Assembly: GCA_002413265.1 (NCBI GenBank)
Contig: DHWR01000251.1
Span: forward strand, 11,573 to 17,984
Length of the DNA stretch: 6,412 bases
DNA from: Chloroflexi bacterium UBA5177
GTDB lineage: Bacteria; Chloroflexota; UBA5177
Direction: 5' to 3'
The notes under the pieces are model-generated. The model saw only the letters and a list, made by a program, of their open reading frames with translations, ran no database searches and was not told where the DNA came from. A program made the position numbers and the translations under genes. This document shows, in pieces, positions 5,694-6,412 of the stretch. The stretch's first letter is position 1, and every line of letters begins with the position of its first letter.

Positions 5694-6412
5694 CTATCGA
5701 GAGCCACTCACCGCGCGTTTGCTGTACACCAGAGGATTGAGTTCACCGGCTGCAACATCGCCCGGTCCAAGCCCCTGGAACCAGGTGTGAAGATCACTGC
5801 GCTGCCCCTCGCTCTCCGGCGCGGTTACATGGGCGCCGTCCCCAAAGTAAATGATGGTCATCACCTCGCGCATCATGGGGGAGGTGTTCGCCTGGGCCCC
5901 GTGGAGCGTCCAGCCTGAGTGGAACGTAGCATCTCCGGCATTAATGGCGCCCGTTTCAACCAGCCGGAAGTTCCGCTCTTCGATCAGTTGTTTCAGTACC
6001 TCCTCCGACCGATCGGAGATGGGGAGCTCGCCAAGGTACCCGGCGTTCTGCGATCCGGAGGCGAACCGCATTCCACCTACCTCGGCCGGCAGGTCAACCA
6101 GTGGCATCCACATGGTGATGGTTTGATCGGTGTCGAGGGGCCAGTAATAGTGGTCCTGGTGCATCGGCGTGTAGCCACCCCCGCTTTCCTTGAACAGTGC
6201 CTGGTCGTGGTAGATCCTGACGCCGTCTACACCCATGAGGTCGCCGGCAATCTTGCCAAACCGGCGCGCCAGGACGAACCTCCGTACTATGTCGTCTTTT
6301 GTCCAGAGATTCATCACTTGGAGGAACGCCTTGGAGTAGGTATCCCGTTCCTCGAGGGCACGCTTTTCCTGGTTGTGCCGATTCGTCGCCTCGACGATGG
6401 CCGGCCTGTAGA
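5694..6412 (-). CDS. Phytanoyl-CoA dioxygenase (PhyH) family oxygenase, 5' end outside the window
   Basis: This Fe(II)/2-oxoglutarate-dependent oxygenase of the PhyH family would hydroxylate a small organic substrate in the cytoplasm. The frame stays open to the right edge (about 238 residues visible), and residues upstream of a GTG at 6317, such as EERDTYSKAFLQV, fit the family, so that GTG is internal and the true start lies outside. The metal-binding HxD is in PMHQDHYYW (His codon 6161-6159, Asp codon 6155-6153). The distal His is in TLHGAQANTS (5903-5901), and the 2-oxoglutarate-binding Arg follows 11 residues later (5870-5868), the same spacing as His264 and Arg275 in human PHYH. GDATFHSGWTLHG is a typical family block. 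The C-terminus ends normally at TAG. The substrate cannot be read from sequence; family members act on lipids, ectoine, natural products and others. The RHH gene lies downstream in the same direction. Confidence 0.95.
   Translation of the reverse strand, partial: YRPAIVEATNRHNQEKRALEERDTYSKAFLQVMNLWTKDDIVRRFVLARRFGKIAGDLMGVDGVRIYHDQALFKESGGGYTPMHQDHYYWPLDTDQTITMWMPLVDLPAEVGGMRFASGSQNAGYLGELPISDRSEEVLKQLIEERNFRLVETGAINAGDATFHSGWTLHGAQANTSPMMREVMTIIYFGDGAHVTAPESEGQRSDLHTWFQGLGPGDVAAGELNPLVYSKRAVSGSR

Noticed and set aside
5497..5790. Plus-strand frame between the RHH and PhyH genes
   Set aside because: It crosses the 5' end of one minus-strand gene and the 3' end of another, has no ribosome site and no recognisable motif.
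6312..6317. GTG/ATG pair as the start of the PhyH gene
   Set aside because: The frame continues upstream to the window edge with family-like residues, and there is no ribosome site, so these codons are internal.

Overview
The window is moderately GC-rich bacterial chromosome with no rRNA, tRNA, CRISPR array, transposase or integrase visible. The mix of genes (a MauD/MauE-like redox pair, secreted proteins with many cysteines, a hexameric-type citrate synthase, a SCO protein, an actinobacterial-style ribbon-helix-helix antitoxin and a PhyH oxygenase), together with GTG and TTG starts, suggests a free-living aerobe. Actinomycetota, Chloroflexota or Candidatus Dormibacterota are plausible, but the phylum is an inference with low certainty. 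No gap of more than about 160 bases lacks a gene.

Layout. At the left edge, the 3' part of a TlpA/MauD-like thioredoxin gene runs in from outside and overlaps a MauE/DoxX-type membrane protein by four bases (2-1050, +). A strong bidirectional hairpin (1064-1095) separates this pair from a convergent gene for a large secreted protein with ten cysteines and no recognised family (1115-2284, -). A short divergent region (2285-2443) follows. To its right is a second secreted protein, an HNH-like (beta-beta-alpha-metal) nuclease candidate (2444-2995, +). Then come citrate synthase gltA (3083-4435, +) and, 32 bases later, a membrane-anchored SCO1/SenC protein (4468-5145, +).

The right end is on the minus strand. 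A PhyH-family Fe(II)/2-oxoglutarate oxygenase runs off the right edge (5694-6412). After it, in the same direction, lies an orphan CopG-like regulator (4825-5556) with three oddities: two tandem ribbon-helix-helix-like units, a strong Shine-Dalgarno sequence with no normal start codon at the right distance, and an apparent loss of its stop codon that carries the frame about 320 bases antisense into the SCO gene.

Functionally, the left two thirds share an extracytoplasmic theme. The thioredoxin plus MauE pair could move electrons for disulfide chemistry outside the membrane, the two neighbouring secreted proteins carry ten and four cysteines in their mature parts, and SCO is another thiol/copper protein facing the same compartment. 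Citrate synthase and SCO fit respiratory metabolism. Nothing here is a clear-cut new system. The most unusual items are the damaged or reshaped tandem RHH gene and the unassigned ten-cysteine secreted protein.
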